Assembly: GCA_033297205.1 (NCBI GenBank) | Contig: MU859152.1 | Coordinates: forward strand, 62,001 to 126,000 | DNA: 64,000 nucleotides | Reading direction: 5' to 3' | From: Pseudoneurospora amorphoporcata | Taxonomy: Eukaryota > Ascomycota > Sordariomycetes > Sordariales > Sordariaceae | Shown: one piece after another, positions 34,115-46,100 of the stretch | Numbering within the stretch: the first letter of the stretch is position 1 | Layout: the number at the start of each line of letters is the position of its first letter | The notes under the pieces: generated by a model | Told to the model about the DNA's origin: nothing | The model's database searches: none | The model's input: the letters and a program-made list of their open reading frames with translations, nothing else | Translations under genes and position numbers: made by a program

Positions 34115-37100
34115 TCAGAGGAAATTTCCACTCCTGGTAAACTCTGCCTGCTGGTTGTGGTAACGGTGGCGCTCGTCCAGCGAACTACCACCGCCAACCT
34201 GATGACCTCGACGATCTTCGTCCTCTTCCTCATCTGACATCGAAACTGCTGCTCCTGCTCCCATAACAGCTCTTCCCTTTCCTTTACTCCTCCGAGTATG
34301 CCTCGGCTCGAAAATCATGTCGCTGTTCACCTCGCTTCTCGTCTGGTTGCTGGTATCTTCCTCGTCATCTTCTCTCGAATTCCTCCTCCTGATTGTAGTT
34401 TCTTGCCCACTCAAAGTCGGCATTCGAGTGGCGGTTTCCAGTCTTCTGACCGATCTTCGTAATCCCCGATTCGCCATGTCCCTGTTTGTTGAGCCAGCCG
34501 AGCCAGCCGAGCTGGACAATCCGGACGACCTTCTCTCTTCTCCTGACCCCCGCCTTGCCGGAGTTCCGTACTGCTGGTGCTGCTGCTGCTGCTGTATCGC
34601 TCCCTTGGCCAGGTAGCTACCGCTACTAGCCCCTTCATCTGCCGAATTTCCAGCCGTGCTGGATGCCGTGTTCCTCAGGACTCGCATCTCGCGCACCACG
34701 TCACCGAGACTGTCCTGCAAATTCTTCATCTTCGCCAGCACCAGCTTGTTCATTCGGTTGCTGTCTTGCTCTTGCTGGGAACTCTTCTCAAGCATGGCCG
34801 TTGCCAACGTGGTGAAAGTGGATATCACGCCATTGCTGCCCGCTTCAGAACTAGCTGCCAGGGCCGATGGGTCTAGTTCAGCGGAGGTGGGTAGCTCAGC
34901 TGATGACTGTCGTCGGGATGACGGGCTGTCACGGTTTCCACTACCACCGCCATCTGGGATTTCAAGTGCCAAAACCGAGCGGCTCGGGGCGGTTCGGGTC
35001 ATGGCTCGCGGCGACATCACCATGCTCTGAGGACGGGAGGACGCCAAGTACATGGAGCGACGCGGAGAGCGAAGACCTGCGCCTGGACTAACTACCGACC
35101 CTTCGAGTATGGCATGCCGAGTGCTATGAGGGCGAGATCGAGACGGTAGCGACGGATCCATTACCCCGGATGCGGACGAAGAACTCTCAAGGGGCCGATC
35201 CTGCGAAGGAGCAAAGATCATCGTGTTGTTCGACATGGTTCGGTCGTGCATCGGTACCCGTCGCCACGTTCCGGGACGTGGGGATATCGGCGTCCGCTGC
35301 ACTGAGGTGAGTCCAGAGTTGAAGCGCGACGGAACCGAAGTCGTGAAGTAGTCCTCCTCTGTCTCCGTTGACTGGTCTTGATCCATATCGTTTCGTACCT
35401 GCTCGGTGTCGTGAGTTGCATTGTCTTCCTCATACTCATCATTGGTAACCAGCTCGTCGTCACCGTTTTCCGCATCGGTGTTCTCTTTCACCTCGTTCGC
35501 AAAATCCCGTCGAACAGTCCCATTGTTGAAATATTCGGGGACTGCCGGGAAGGTGGCGTTAGACACCATATCCGCCGGGTCGCTTGCTGCTGATCTTGTG
35601 TCTTGATAAAGTCCTGAAAACCTCTTCGGTCTCTCCCTCACCATGCTCAGCCGCCTCTGCCAATCCTGTGCCGGCCTATTTTCAACGGTACTATAGTTGT
35701 GAGGAGACGCAAATGTCCCATCTTGTTGGTCCATCCACGATCGGATGGCATTTTGGGTCTTCCTCCGCTCGTTTCGTCTTTGAGTCCGTATGGTTGCAAA
35801 ATCAGGAGCACGTCGGAACACCTCTTCCAAGGCACGATCCTTCTGATAACCCACCAATGATTCTTCACGAATGCGAAGGCTCGGGCTAAAGAGTGCTGTC
35901 CTGCTTGCAGGGTCTACAATGGAAACCGCTCTGTGACAGCCTCGGCCAGGATTTTCCACCAGGTCCGTCGGCTCGTACATGGAGCGGGCCAAAATAAACC
36001 TTTCATAAATGAAGATGATGAGCAACAAGGGGAAGTGAGTCGCTTTGATGACGGTGCGATTGAGCCAGACGAACTGCCTCATGGGCATGAAAAACCTCAG
36101 CGGGGTCAATGCCCATGCGAGAATGTTGACTGGTGCGACATATGAAAAGAGTGAATCGTTTTTCACCATCGAGATCGTATTGATAGCAAAGAGAAACCTT
36201 TGACAATTAGCATGAGACCTAGTGGGAACACAACAGCACTGAAAGCAACTTACTGATGCTCTTGCTTCGCATTTGATGCAATAGCCATAAATGAGTTCGT
36301 CAGCACAGTCACAAGCAGTGTCCTAAAAGAAAAATGTCAGCCGTTGCGCGCTCCGAGGATTAGATCATCTCAACCCACACAATAACGAAGTGGCAGATGA
36401 TGAGAAACAGGCCAATTAACGTCTTCCCAACCCAATTATGATCCGGCCATACTTCCCAAGCAGCCGGACTATACCCCACGAGCATCTGGAACATGCTGTA
36501 TGCTACCACGCTCGGATCATTCGTGCTTTTGGAAATGAAGAACACCGAAAAGCCACAGCAGACGACAATGACCAAAGCAAATACTGCGACCAGGTCAACA
36601 GCCATGAGTCTAAATGCTATCAGCAACTGTGAGAAATACTGGTAGTGATCCAGTATACTGAAGATCCTGGGGAGCAAAAGGATGGCGATCGCAGCGAGAA
36701 CATCATAGGCATTGTCGTTCAACTTGTGCGGGTCGAGAAGAAATACGCCGTAGATGCGCATGCAGTAGTAGATGATCAACAGCAGCAAAATGCCCAGGTC
36801 GAAAATGTTCCAGAAGCTCATGATGTAGAGGGAGAATCCGTGCTCGTTGAAGCCGACAATCTCGTCGAGCATGAATCCGGCACTCCAAAACCAGAAGATC
36901 AACTCCACTGTGGTGATCGTACTGGATCTCTCACTGAGAACGAGCAAGAACAGGCAAAGAAGAAGACCGAGTGAGCAGGTAGAGAGGAATCGGCGATACC
37001 GTGGAACCCTCAACCGTGAGAGTTTGAAGACCGAGGCTTGACGAGGGTCGTACAGCGCGACAGTTCTCCGTCCAAGTGGCCCTGATTGGCCCCTGAGACG

Positions 37101-38089
37101 TTCCTCCTTGCCTTGCTGACTACCAAGGAGGGGTGTTCGTACGGTACTCTGGCGGCGAGACTGGGTGGAAGATAGGTCGGTAGCTATCGAGGTGCGACGA
37201 TGTAGCTGATCTGCGGCAGAGTAAAAGCTGATGGCACCATTCCATATGGCCTCGAGTTGTTGCACAACCAAAGGATGGGCCAGAAAATGTTTTGCCGAGG
37301 CTCGTATGGCCACTTCGAGAGTTGACGTTCTCATGGCGGCCGGCTTCTCTCTGTTATTCGAATTGGCCGGTGTATGCATTCCCGAGACGCCCTGCAGAGG
37401 ATAAAAGTCGTAGGAAAGGGCATCAATAAGTTCGCGAGTCGAATACTCCTTGAGGAGCTTGATGGCTAGCAACTCGCAGACCTTGGCTCGTGTGCTGCTT
37501 GTGCCAGTATTTGCCGGGTATATCTGAGACTCCTTTTCGAACTGAAGACAGTTTGCCATGAGGGCATATAGAGTTCCCCTTGAGAAATGCTGGGTTCGAA
37601 TCTGCTGTTGCATTGGCTTCACCAGGAATTGGAATACTTGCGGAGACCTCAGCTGCTCCCAGGTCAAGGTCGTATCGGTTCTTGCCTGAACAATGATGCG
37701 GATAGCATGCGTCATGCTATATATCGGGAGGGAGTCTAAAGAGTTGTACGGGATTAGTCTTGGCACATAGTCTTTGATGTATATGGAGCACCACAAGGCA
37801 TCATACCAAGGTGTCCAGCAGAGAAGAGCGGCAGGACACCAATTGCCTGATTCAACCCATCTTCATACTCATTGCCGCGGTTGGAAGTGTTCCGGCGTGG
37901 TTGCCTCGCATCGTCGGACTCATCGTCGTCATCGTCGGCCTCGGTGAAGTCGGCGGTCGCGTGTCGATGTTGTGTATAACTGTGGAAAGAAGCAGGACGT
38001 CGTAGCGGCTCCGAGTTTCTCTCAAGTAGATCACCGTCGTCTGGGTTGCGCGCAGCACCCTTGAAGGGTCGCATCAAGGTGGACAGCAT
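34115..38089 (-). CDS. yvc1: TRP-type vacuolar cation channel of the Yvc1 family
   Basis: Four exons, 38089-37807, 37735-36379, 36322-36254 and 36197-34115, give 1263 residues. Introns are 71, 56 and 56 nt; one uses a GTGGGT donor and the last an AAG acceptor. The N-terminus is acidic and cytosolic (DDDDDESDD), then a helical linker (DSLPIYSMTHAIRIIVQ) leads to the channel core with about six membrane segments (roughly 320-560). This includes FWFWSAGFMLDEI, LGILLLLIIYYCMRI and a pore-like YSMFQMLVGYSPAAWE. The fourth exon continues with TISMVKNDSLFSYVAP and a last hydrophobic patch. Yeast Yvc1 releases vacuolar calcium on hyperosmotic shock and is 675 residues; here a Ser-rich, acidic tail of about 550 residues is added. 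The frame opens upstream only through a TTG, so the ATG at 38089 is used. Confidence 0.9.
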
Positions 38090-41000
38090 GCTTTCTCCTG
38101 GCCGCAACGGGTCTCGATGGCCCCCGACTCAAGTTCTTGGTGGACGTTTAAAGCGCCATGGACGCGGTCAGATTCGCAAGACCGCAGGCCACTGTTGAGG
38201 TATAGTAAGGGGACGGAGGCGAGAAGGTTGGAGTAGGTTGAATGTTTGCGACTTGCGAGAGGGGCGAACAAGACAAGGCAAGGAATAGCGACAAGGGGTT
38301 GGTAGTCAGTGAGGCAGGGCTGGCAGGGGACCGAACGTGGTTCCTGGTATAATGTTTGAGGCCGGCCGAGGCGACAGTCAACACCCCGGTTACCACGGTG
38401 GAATAACAGCGGAAGAGGACGCGAAGCTGGGAATCCGGGGGGGCCGGACTACTAGAGGTAGAGGCAACCTCGAGATAAGTAAGTCGGGGCTCCGGGAGAC
38501 AGTCGGACAGTCGGGGCCTCGCCGCTGGACTTGGGGTCGATGATGAGATGAGGTGATGCAGAAAAGAAATGGCTGTACGCCGGTTACACGGCGGCGGCAA
38601 CAGTCCAGAAGCCAACAGGACGGACCAAGAACGGAAGAACAGAAAAACGGGAAGAAAGAAACGAAGGAAGAAGGGGAAAGCGACTGTCACTGGCGTCGAC
38701 GGCTTTCCAATTGTCATCTAGTAGTGGCACGTTGACAGCCTGGTTGCAAGTTTATTTAGCTCAGGTCGTCCCGTCGTTTCGTCTCAAGTGACAAGACAAC
38801 TCGGAGAGGCCAAGCTTGTCCGGTTTCCCCAATCCAGCAAAGTGGCAGGTACCGACCGGAGCGTGTATTCGGGGAGGCTGTAACTTTCAACCTTTCCTTC
38901 GTCTTGTCTCGAGTTTAGTTTCCACCCTTTCTGCGCCTCGACTACTGTGTGTCGCGGGACTAGTAGGTACCGTGGGCCGTGGCCGTTCTGTAGTGTAGGT
39001 ACCTATGTATTGTACCCGATGTAAGTGGTCATTCTTTCTTTCCTAGCCAACTTTTAGGTTCTTGCTCCGAGACCCGACAACACCATCGCGGGTTACGGGA
39101 GTCTCGACATTGACATGGGCTGCTGCAAGACAAATGACGCGCGTGAAGCGCAACAGCACCTGACACTGACAAGTAACCATCGCAGTGAGCTCGAAAGAGG
39201 GGAACAACCGTGAGATGTGTCGGAAGATGATGGAACCCAAGCTCTCTAGTGTCAAACACGGGCTTCGTCTTAACCATGAATGGATGATAAGAAAGGTGTG
39301 CGGAGTTTTGGGACTGAGGCAATCCTGGGAATGCGGTGAGCAGCGGACATGGCAGCGATGGCAGGGCACAAGAGAGTCTGAGAAACATTGGGGGGGCCCT
39401 TGCTCCATCAGCACCTTCCCACGCACATCTGGCCAATCACGTGGCTGGCCAAGCTTGACGAATGGAACCTCAAAAAGTTGCTGGGTTTCAAAATCCCCCA
39501 TCATTTCATCCACTTTGCACTTGACTCCTCAAATGCGGAAAAAGAGAGGCTCATTGCTTTTTCTGTCTTCCAGGCGGAACGAAGCCTCATAAAAAACCTC
39601 GAGGTTATCGTCTCCATCTCCCTCAGTCCCTCTCTCACTCTCGCCCTTTCGCACCATGGCACCAGGGCCTCCCCTCCCATCAAAAGACTTGACGGAACGC
39701 GGCCGACTTCAGATGGGCCGCCGATCGAATGAGGCCACCCAGCAAGTGCTGCATTTGCCTCTTTTGTCTTTCCTTTGTGTGCACCTGGCACAAGCCCCCA
39801 TTCCGTCTTCCACGAATCGTATCCAGAACATGGTCGCTGCCAAGCACAGCCTGCCGACGTACTGCGTTCATGGAGGCTGAGAAAGTGCCTGTCAAGGCCG
39901 CGAGGGCGGTCAAGATGATTCAAAGCCATGAGACAGACCCTCTCTCTTGCGTTCTGTGCGAGCTGTCTCACTCTTCGTCTTCTCATGGAATGTTCGCACA
40001 CCTACTGAGCTATTATTACCAGGAAGCCGTCCGTTGTGCTATTGATGTTGACAGCTGACACTAGCGACTGCAGGTAAAAGTCATTCAAATACATATGTAT
40101 ATCGTCCATACTCATGTCGCCATCACGCAGGGTCCTGGTGGTGACACATGATCAAAGATTGATTCCGATGCGACAGCGATAGGAGACCGTTCGATGGTCG
40201 TTTCGCCAGTCCGGGTGGGTCCGCCGTCGATGGTGGATGGGTTGAGATGTGATGGAGGGTTGCAACAAGTCGTTCGATTCGGTCACAAGCCGCATCCACC
40301 ACGACGGGCACTTGCATCCTTTTAACGACTCATGCACATTGGACGAGGCGACACAGGCTCACAGGCTCACACAGCAAGCCCAAAACATTTCTTGCTTCAC
40401 CATGTGCTCTCATAAAACACTGGTGGCATTGAATGAAGCATCCTGTTATGGTAACGAGTCGGATGTGAATTGCAGACTTGCTGGCAATTGAAAACTTATA
40501 CGAGGCATCCTACCTCCTCAGACCTCAGCTGTCTGTCCACAAGCGTCTCAGCTACGCATCTCGAAGCAAATTCGGAAAAAGGTTAACGCTGGACATGCGC
40601 AGATATGGTTTCGACCGTCATCAACGATCCTTGGGTACTTTGATACAGAACACACAATATCTGGATTACCTGTGACACCCTTTACGAATCTCTGCGGCCA
40701 GCTGACGATCTCAAGGCTGCAAACATCGCTGACTGTGGAACGCCTTGAAGCGGCGTCATCTCCCGTCACGGCTATTGCACCTTCTTGGTGCGATTGTTCT
40801 TCCTATCGCATTGACCAGTGTTTGTCTGATTCTGTACAACAGTTAGCTAAAACTTACGGTCCAAGAAACCACCAATGCACCATAGCAGTTGACAGCCTGG
40901 TGGGCAATTGCTTTTCGATTGGTAAAGCACCGACCGTACGTTACATTTTTGTACGGCTGGAATCATACGGACCCTAACCCAGCCATCTGAGCTATGAGCC

Positions 41001-41845
41001 CGGGCCCTCAGAGGCTGACATTGTTCAACGTAGGTAAGCAGACCGGGTCTTTGCCCGGCGAAAAGTGGGACCCACTCCGTGCCGATGACCCACTTTCCCC
41101 GGCGGACACCCCGAGATGATGACATCGGCTAAAGTCCGTGTAAAGCCGACTTCAAGTTGGAGCGGAACTGATTATTGGAAATTCCGCTCCCTCACACATC
41201 CTTTGCCATATGGCTCGGAATCATTTGCCATAGGGCTCGGAGACTGTCTCCCTCAACCTACTTGTGCTTGCCGCTCCATGGTTTTCTTCACAGTGCATCC
41301 CGTGTACCATATGTACGAGGAAATGTGACGCTCCTACAAGTAGATTGAATATGTAGTAAAGACCCAACTTACATGCACTGCGTGGATTGTGTTGAAGGCC
41401 AAAAGACTTCGGCAGGTGAATAGGACGGACTCGGACGGCTGAGATCGGTGTTAAGATCCCGAACACCGGAACCGAAGTGAATAGTGATGACTCTGACGAG
41501 CCCCAAAGAGCAACAAGCGATACCGCTGCTCCATGAACCCCACAGATGGCTGGTTGACATACATATGTAAGAGGAAAAACTCGCTTCGATCAACAAAAAA
41601 CCCACCTCCGAGCCAATCGCGATTTCTACGAGGAGTCGAGGACAACCAGATACACTCGGCCAATAGCAATAATGGTCTGTTTTAATACCGACATTTTGGG
41701 GAGCATGTCGACGTCGAACATCGGCTGGTAACTGTGACGACATACTGCAAATCCGCCGGTGCTCTCCTGCCGTTAGGGCATCGGATCGGCCTTGAACAAT
41801 GATGATGGGCTGCCCTTAGGATAGCCGCAACGTGTCTCGGGGGGC

Positions 41846-41893
41846 GAAAAAAAAAGGGAAAAAAAAAAAAAAAAAAGAAAAAAGAAAAAAAAG
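41846..41893 (+). repeat. 48-nt homopurine (A-rich) tract
   Basis: The tract contains only G and A, mostly A runs of up to about 19. It is a low-complexity element about 1.2 kb upstream of the pyr-3 start codon. Confidence 0.9.
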
Positions 41894-42763
41894 CATCGAA
41901 ACTTTGAGCTCATTGACCGGCCGATCGGCAGTAACAGAATAGGGACGGTGAAAATGCCGACACAAGACGGACGGGCCCCGGATTGGTGACAGGTGAAAAG
42001 ACTTGTCTGTTGACATGGTCAGGGGCCCATTTTTTTGGTGGTGATGCAAGGCCACGGTCCAGGACCTTAAGCAGACCCCCACCCACTTTTCTTCGCCCGT
42101 ATTATGATTGGTCATTGGCTGTGACTCTAGACGAACTTGGCAGGCGGTGCAAGCTTAAATCATCCGGGGACCCCTCCGCGGCGGGCGTCTAGTGTCCAGG
42201 GGACCCCCGTTGCCACGCGCTAAGAGCTTGCCTGCCGGACGACGGTCCAGCGGCGTTGCGGCCCTGCCGGCCCTGCCAGGTGCTGAAAGAAATGGGAGTT
42301 ACAGGTTCCGCTTATTGTTGGCTTGTAGAGACTTACCATTTGCAACACCATAACACAACCTCATGCTCTCCTTTAGAGAGTGATAGACTCATTGTTGTTA
42401 TGGAAACCTGAGGCTCTGCGTACAATTTTGTTTTTAGCCCGACTTTATCATCTATCTCATCGTTGTGGTTGCTTTTCGTGGGGAGCAAGCCAAGCCAGCA
42501 ATAAGCGGTAACTGGTAGCCCGTATTTTTTTCAGCACCTGCCTGCCAACTCCCGCGCCGGACATGCCCCTCCAGGTTCTCACGAGCCACCGAAGACGGCA
42601 TTGGACAATGGCGTGAATCTGCAGAAAAGTTTTCCGAATCCCACCCGCCCTGGCTGTCCCCAACCCAATTACGGATACAGCGTGGCGGGCTGACGGTTTT
42701 TGGCGGGGCTTCTCGAGGCTGCCGAAACAAAAAAATATTTACCCCGACGTCGAGTCTTGGGAT

Positions 42764-42806
42764 CCTTTCTCTTCCCTCTCCTCTCCTCTCTTTCTTCCTC
42801 TTGCTA
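42764..42806 (+). promoter_or_regulatory. Pyrimidine-rich (CT) tract upstream of pyr-3
   Basis: An almost unbroken C/T stretch lies about 300 bp before the pyr-3 ATG. CT-rich tracts near the transcription start are common in promoters of strongly expressed filamentous-fungal genes. The role here is inferred from composition and position. Confidence 0.45.
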
Positions 42807-43102
42807 TCAAGCAGAGGCCATATCGAGCTTGGATAGTGAGGATATCCAGCTGAATCATACACACTACACAACATCGATTTGCCTTCGTTTCTCGCTCCCC
42901 CCCCCCACGAAAACGAATCAGCTCCTGGGCTCTTCTTGACGAAGCTCTCGCCATCTTTGACGTCCTCTCAACAATCCGTCTTCCATTCTCGATTTTGCGC
43001 CGCTTTTTCACTACTCTTTTCTCTTTCCATATACCCCCCTCAAAATAGCCGTTTCCCTCTCTTTTTTGTTTATACTCTAAAAGTTCTACTATTTATTTCA
43101 TC

Positions 43103-46100
43103 ATGGCCGCTACCGTCTACCGCCCCGCCACGGCTCCCATTGCCGATGCGCCCAGCGAAGGCCTCGTTTGCCTTGAGCTTGAGGATGGCTCCGCGTACCA
43201 GGGCTACAGCTTCGGTGCTCCCAAAAGCATTGCCGGCGAGCTTGTCTTCCAGACAGGCATGGTCGGCTACCCCGAGTCCGTGACCGACCCCTCCTACCGC
43301 GGTCAGATCCTCGTCATTACCTTCCCTCTTGTTGGAAACTATGGCGTCCCCTCGAGGGAGACGGTCGACGATCTCCTCAAAGATCTCCCCGCCCACTTCG
43401 AGTCCAACCAGATTCACATTGCCGGTCTCGTTACCGCTTCTTATGCTGGCGAAGACTTCTCGCACTTCCTCGCCACCTCTTCCCTCGGAACATGGCTCAA
43501 GGAGCAGGGCATCCCTGCCATGTATGGTGTCGATACCCGCGCCCTCACCAAGCGCATTCGCGAGAAGGGTAGCATGCTTGGTCGCATGCTTCGCCAGAAG
43601 GAAGACTTGACCATCAGCGCTATTTCTCTCGGAGTCCCTGGCGACTGGAAGCCTCACTTCGAGACTATTGAATGGGTTAACCCCAACGAGAAGAACCTCG
43701 TCGCCCAAGGTAAGCAACATGCGCTCCTTTGACGGGAAAGACAGGCCAATGCTAACATACCACGTCAAGTCTCGATCAAGGAGGCCAAGCTCTACAAGCC
43801 CGATGACTCCGTTGCCCTCAAGCACCCCTCGGGTCGCAACCTTCGCATTCTCTGCCTCGATGTCGGCATGAAGTACAACCAACTCAGGTGCTTCATCAAG
43901 CGCGGTGTCGAAGTCCTCGTCTGCCCATGGGACTACGATTTCACCAACGAAGAATATGATGGTCTGTTCATCTCCAACGGTCCTGGTGACCCTCAGGTCA
44001 TGGACACTACTGTCAAGCACATCTCTGCCGCCCTGCAAAAGAACAACACACCCATCTTCGGTATTTGCTTGGGTCACCAGCTCCTCGCCCGTGCTGCCGG
44101 TGCCAAGACGATCAAGCTTAAGTTCGGTAACCGCGGTCACAACATTCCCTGCACCAGCATGGTTACCGGAAAGTGCCATATTACCTCGCAGAACCACGGT
44201 TATGCTGTTGACGCTACTACTCTCCCCACCGGATGGCAGGAGCTTTTCATCAACGCCAACGACGGCTCCAACGAGGGCATCATGCACGTCGACCGTCCTC
44301 ACTTCAGTGTCCAGTTCCATCCTGAGAGCACCCCCGGCCCCCGTGACACCGAGTTCCTCTTCGATGTCTTCATTCAGACCGTTGCCAAGTGCACTGCCGA
44401 TGACACCCTCCTCCAGAAGGGTGTCGAATTCCCCGGTGGTACCACGGAGGAGAACGAGAGACTCCACCCTCGTGTTGATGTCAAGAAGGTCCTTGTGCTG
44501 GGCTCTGGCGGTCTCAGCATCGGTCAGGCTGGCGAGTTCGACTACTCGGGATCTCAGGCCATCAAGGCTTTGAAGGAGGAAGGCATCTACACCGTCCTCA
44601 TCAACCCCAACATCGCCACCATTCAGACCTCCAAGGGCTTGGCCGACAAGGTATACTTCTTGCCCGTCAACGCCGAGTTCGTCCGCAAAGTCATCAAGTA
44701 TGAGCAGCCCGACGCCATTTACTGCACCTTCGGTGGCCAGACTGCCCTCTCAGTCGGTATCCAGCTCAAGGATGAGTTCGAGGCTCTTGGTGTCAAGGTT
44801 CTCGGTACCCCCATCGATACCATCATCACTACCGAAGACCGTGAGCTCTTTGCTCGCAGCATGGAGTCCATTGGTGAGAAGTGCGCCAAGTCCGCTTCGG
44901 CCAGCAGTGTTGAAGAGGCTCTTAACGCGGTCAAGGACATCGGTTACCCGGTTATCGTCCGTGCGGCCTACGCTCTTGGTGGTCTGGGCAGTGGCTTTGC
45001 TAACAACGAAGCTGAGCTCGTTGACCTGTGCAACAAGGCGCTGGCAGCCAGTCCCCAGGTTCTTGTCGAGCGCAGTATGAAGGGCTGGAAGGAGATCGAG
45101 TACGAAGTTGTTCGTGATGCCCAGGATAATTGTATCACCGTGTGCAACATGGAGAACTTTGATCCGCTTGGCATTCATACCGGCGATTCCATTGTCGTTG
45201 CCCCTTCCCAGACTCTTTCTGATGAAGACTACAACATGCTTCGCACTACTGCTGTCAACGTCATCCGCCATCTCGGAGTTGTCGGCGAGTGCAACATTCA
45301 GTATGCTCTCAACCCCTTCTCCAGGGAGTACTGCATTATCGAAGTCAACGCCAGATTGTCTCGTTCCTCGGCCTTGGCTTCCAAGGCTACTGGATACCCC
45401 TTGGCTTTCATTGCTGCCAAGTTGGGTCTCGGTATTCCTCTGAAGGAGATCAAGAACACCGTCACCAAGGTGACCTGCGCTTGCTTCGAGCCTTCCCTGG
45501 ATTACGTTGTGGTCAAGATGCCTCGTTGGGATTTGAAGAAGTTCACCCGGGTTTCTACCCAGCTCGGCTCTTCCATGAAGAGTGTCGGTGAGGTTATGAG
45601 CATCGGCAGGACATTTGAAGAGGCCATTCAGAAGGCTATTCGTGCCATTGACTTCCACAACCTTGGCTTCAGCGAGTCCAAGACTGCGCTCATGTCCGTC
45701 GATGACGAGCTTCAGACCCCCTCTGACCAGCGTCTGTTCGCCATTGCCAACGCTATGCACGCGGGATATACTGTGGACAGAATTTGGGAGTTGACCAAGA
45801 TCGACAAGTGGTTCTTGTCCAAGCTCAAGGGCCTGAGCAACTTCGCCAAGGACATGACCAAGTTCACGGCCAACGACATTGTCGGCCGTCCTGATCTTCT
45901 CCTTCGTGCGAAGCAGCTTGGCTTCTGCGACCGTCAGCTTGCCAACTTCTGGGATTCCAACGAACTGGCTGTTCGTCGCATGCGCCTTGAGGCTGGCATT
46001 ACTCCTTTCGTCAAGCAGATCGACACCGTCGCCGCTGAATTCCCTGCCTTCACCAATTACCTGTATATGACCTACAACGCCAGCGAGCACGATGTTTCGT

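Larger units (their letters stand above)
38090..43102. other. 5-kb gene-empty divergent interval between yvc1 and pyr-3
   Basis: No protein gene is supported across this interval. Features seen are a pyrimidine-rich stretch followed by ATGGC at 39609-39660 that opens a 74-codon frame, a 48-nt purine-only tract at 41846-41893, and the pyr-3 promoter with a CT tract. It may hold the long leaders of the flanking genes or non-coding RNA. Confidence 0.5.

Noticed and set aside
38148..38717. 189-codon minus-strand frame upstream of yvc1
   Set aside because: Ser/Pro-rich translation of pyrimidine-rich promoter DNA; no homology-like features, and it overlaps the expected yvc1 leader.
39659..39880. 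74-codon plus-strand frame after a pyrimidine-rich stretch
   Set aside because: The start context is good but the product is short, unlike any family and without splice extension; kept only as a note in the gene-empty interval.
40964..41012. Minus-strand sequence TAGCTCAGATGGCTGG resembling a tRNA D arm
   Set aside because: The anticodon stem does not pair and no T arm or B box follows within tRNA distance; at most a decayed tRNA fragment.
43070..44467. 465-codon minus-strand open frame
   Set aside because: Antisense to the glutamine amidotransferase part of pyr-3; composition only.
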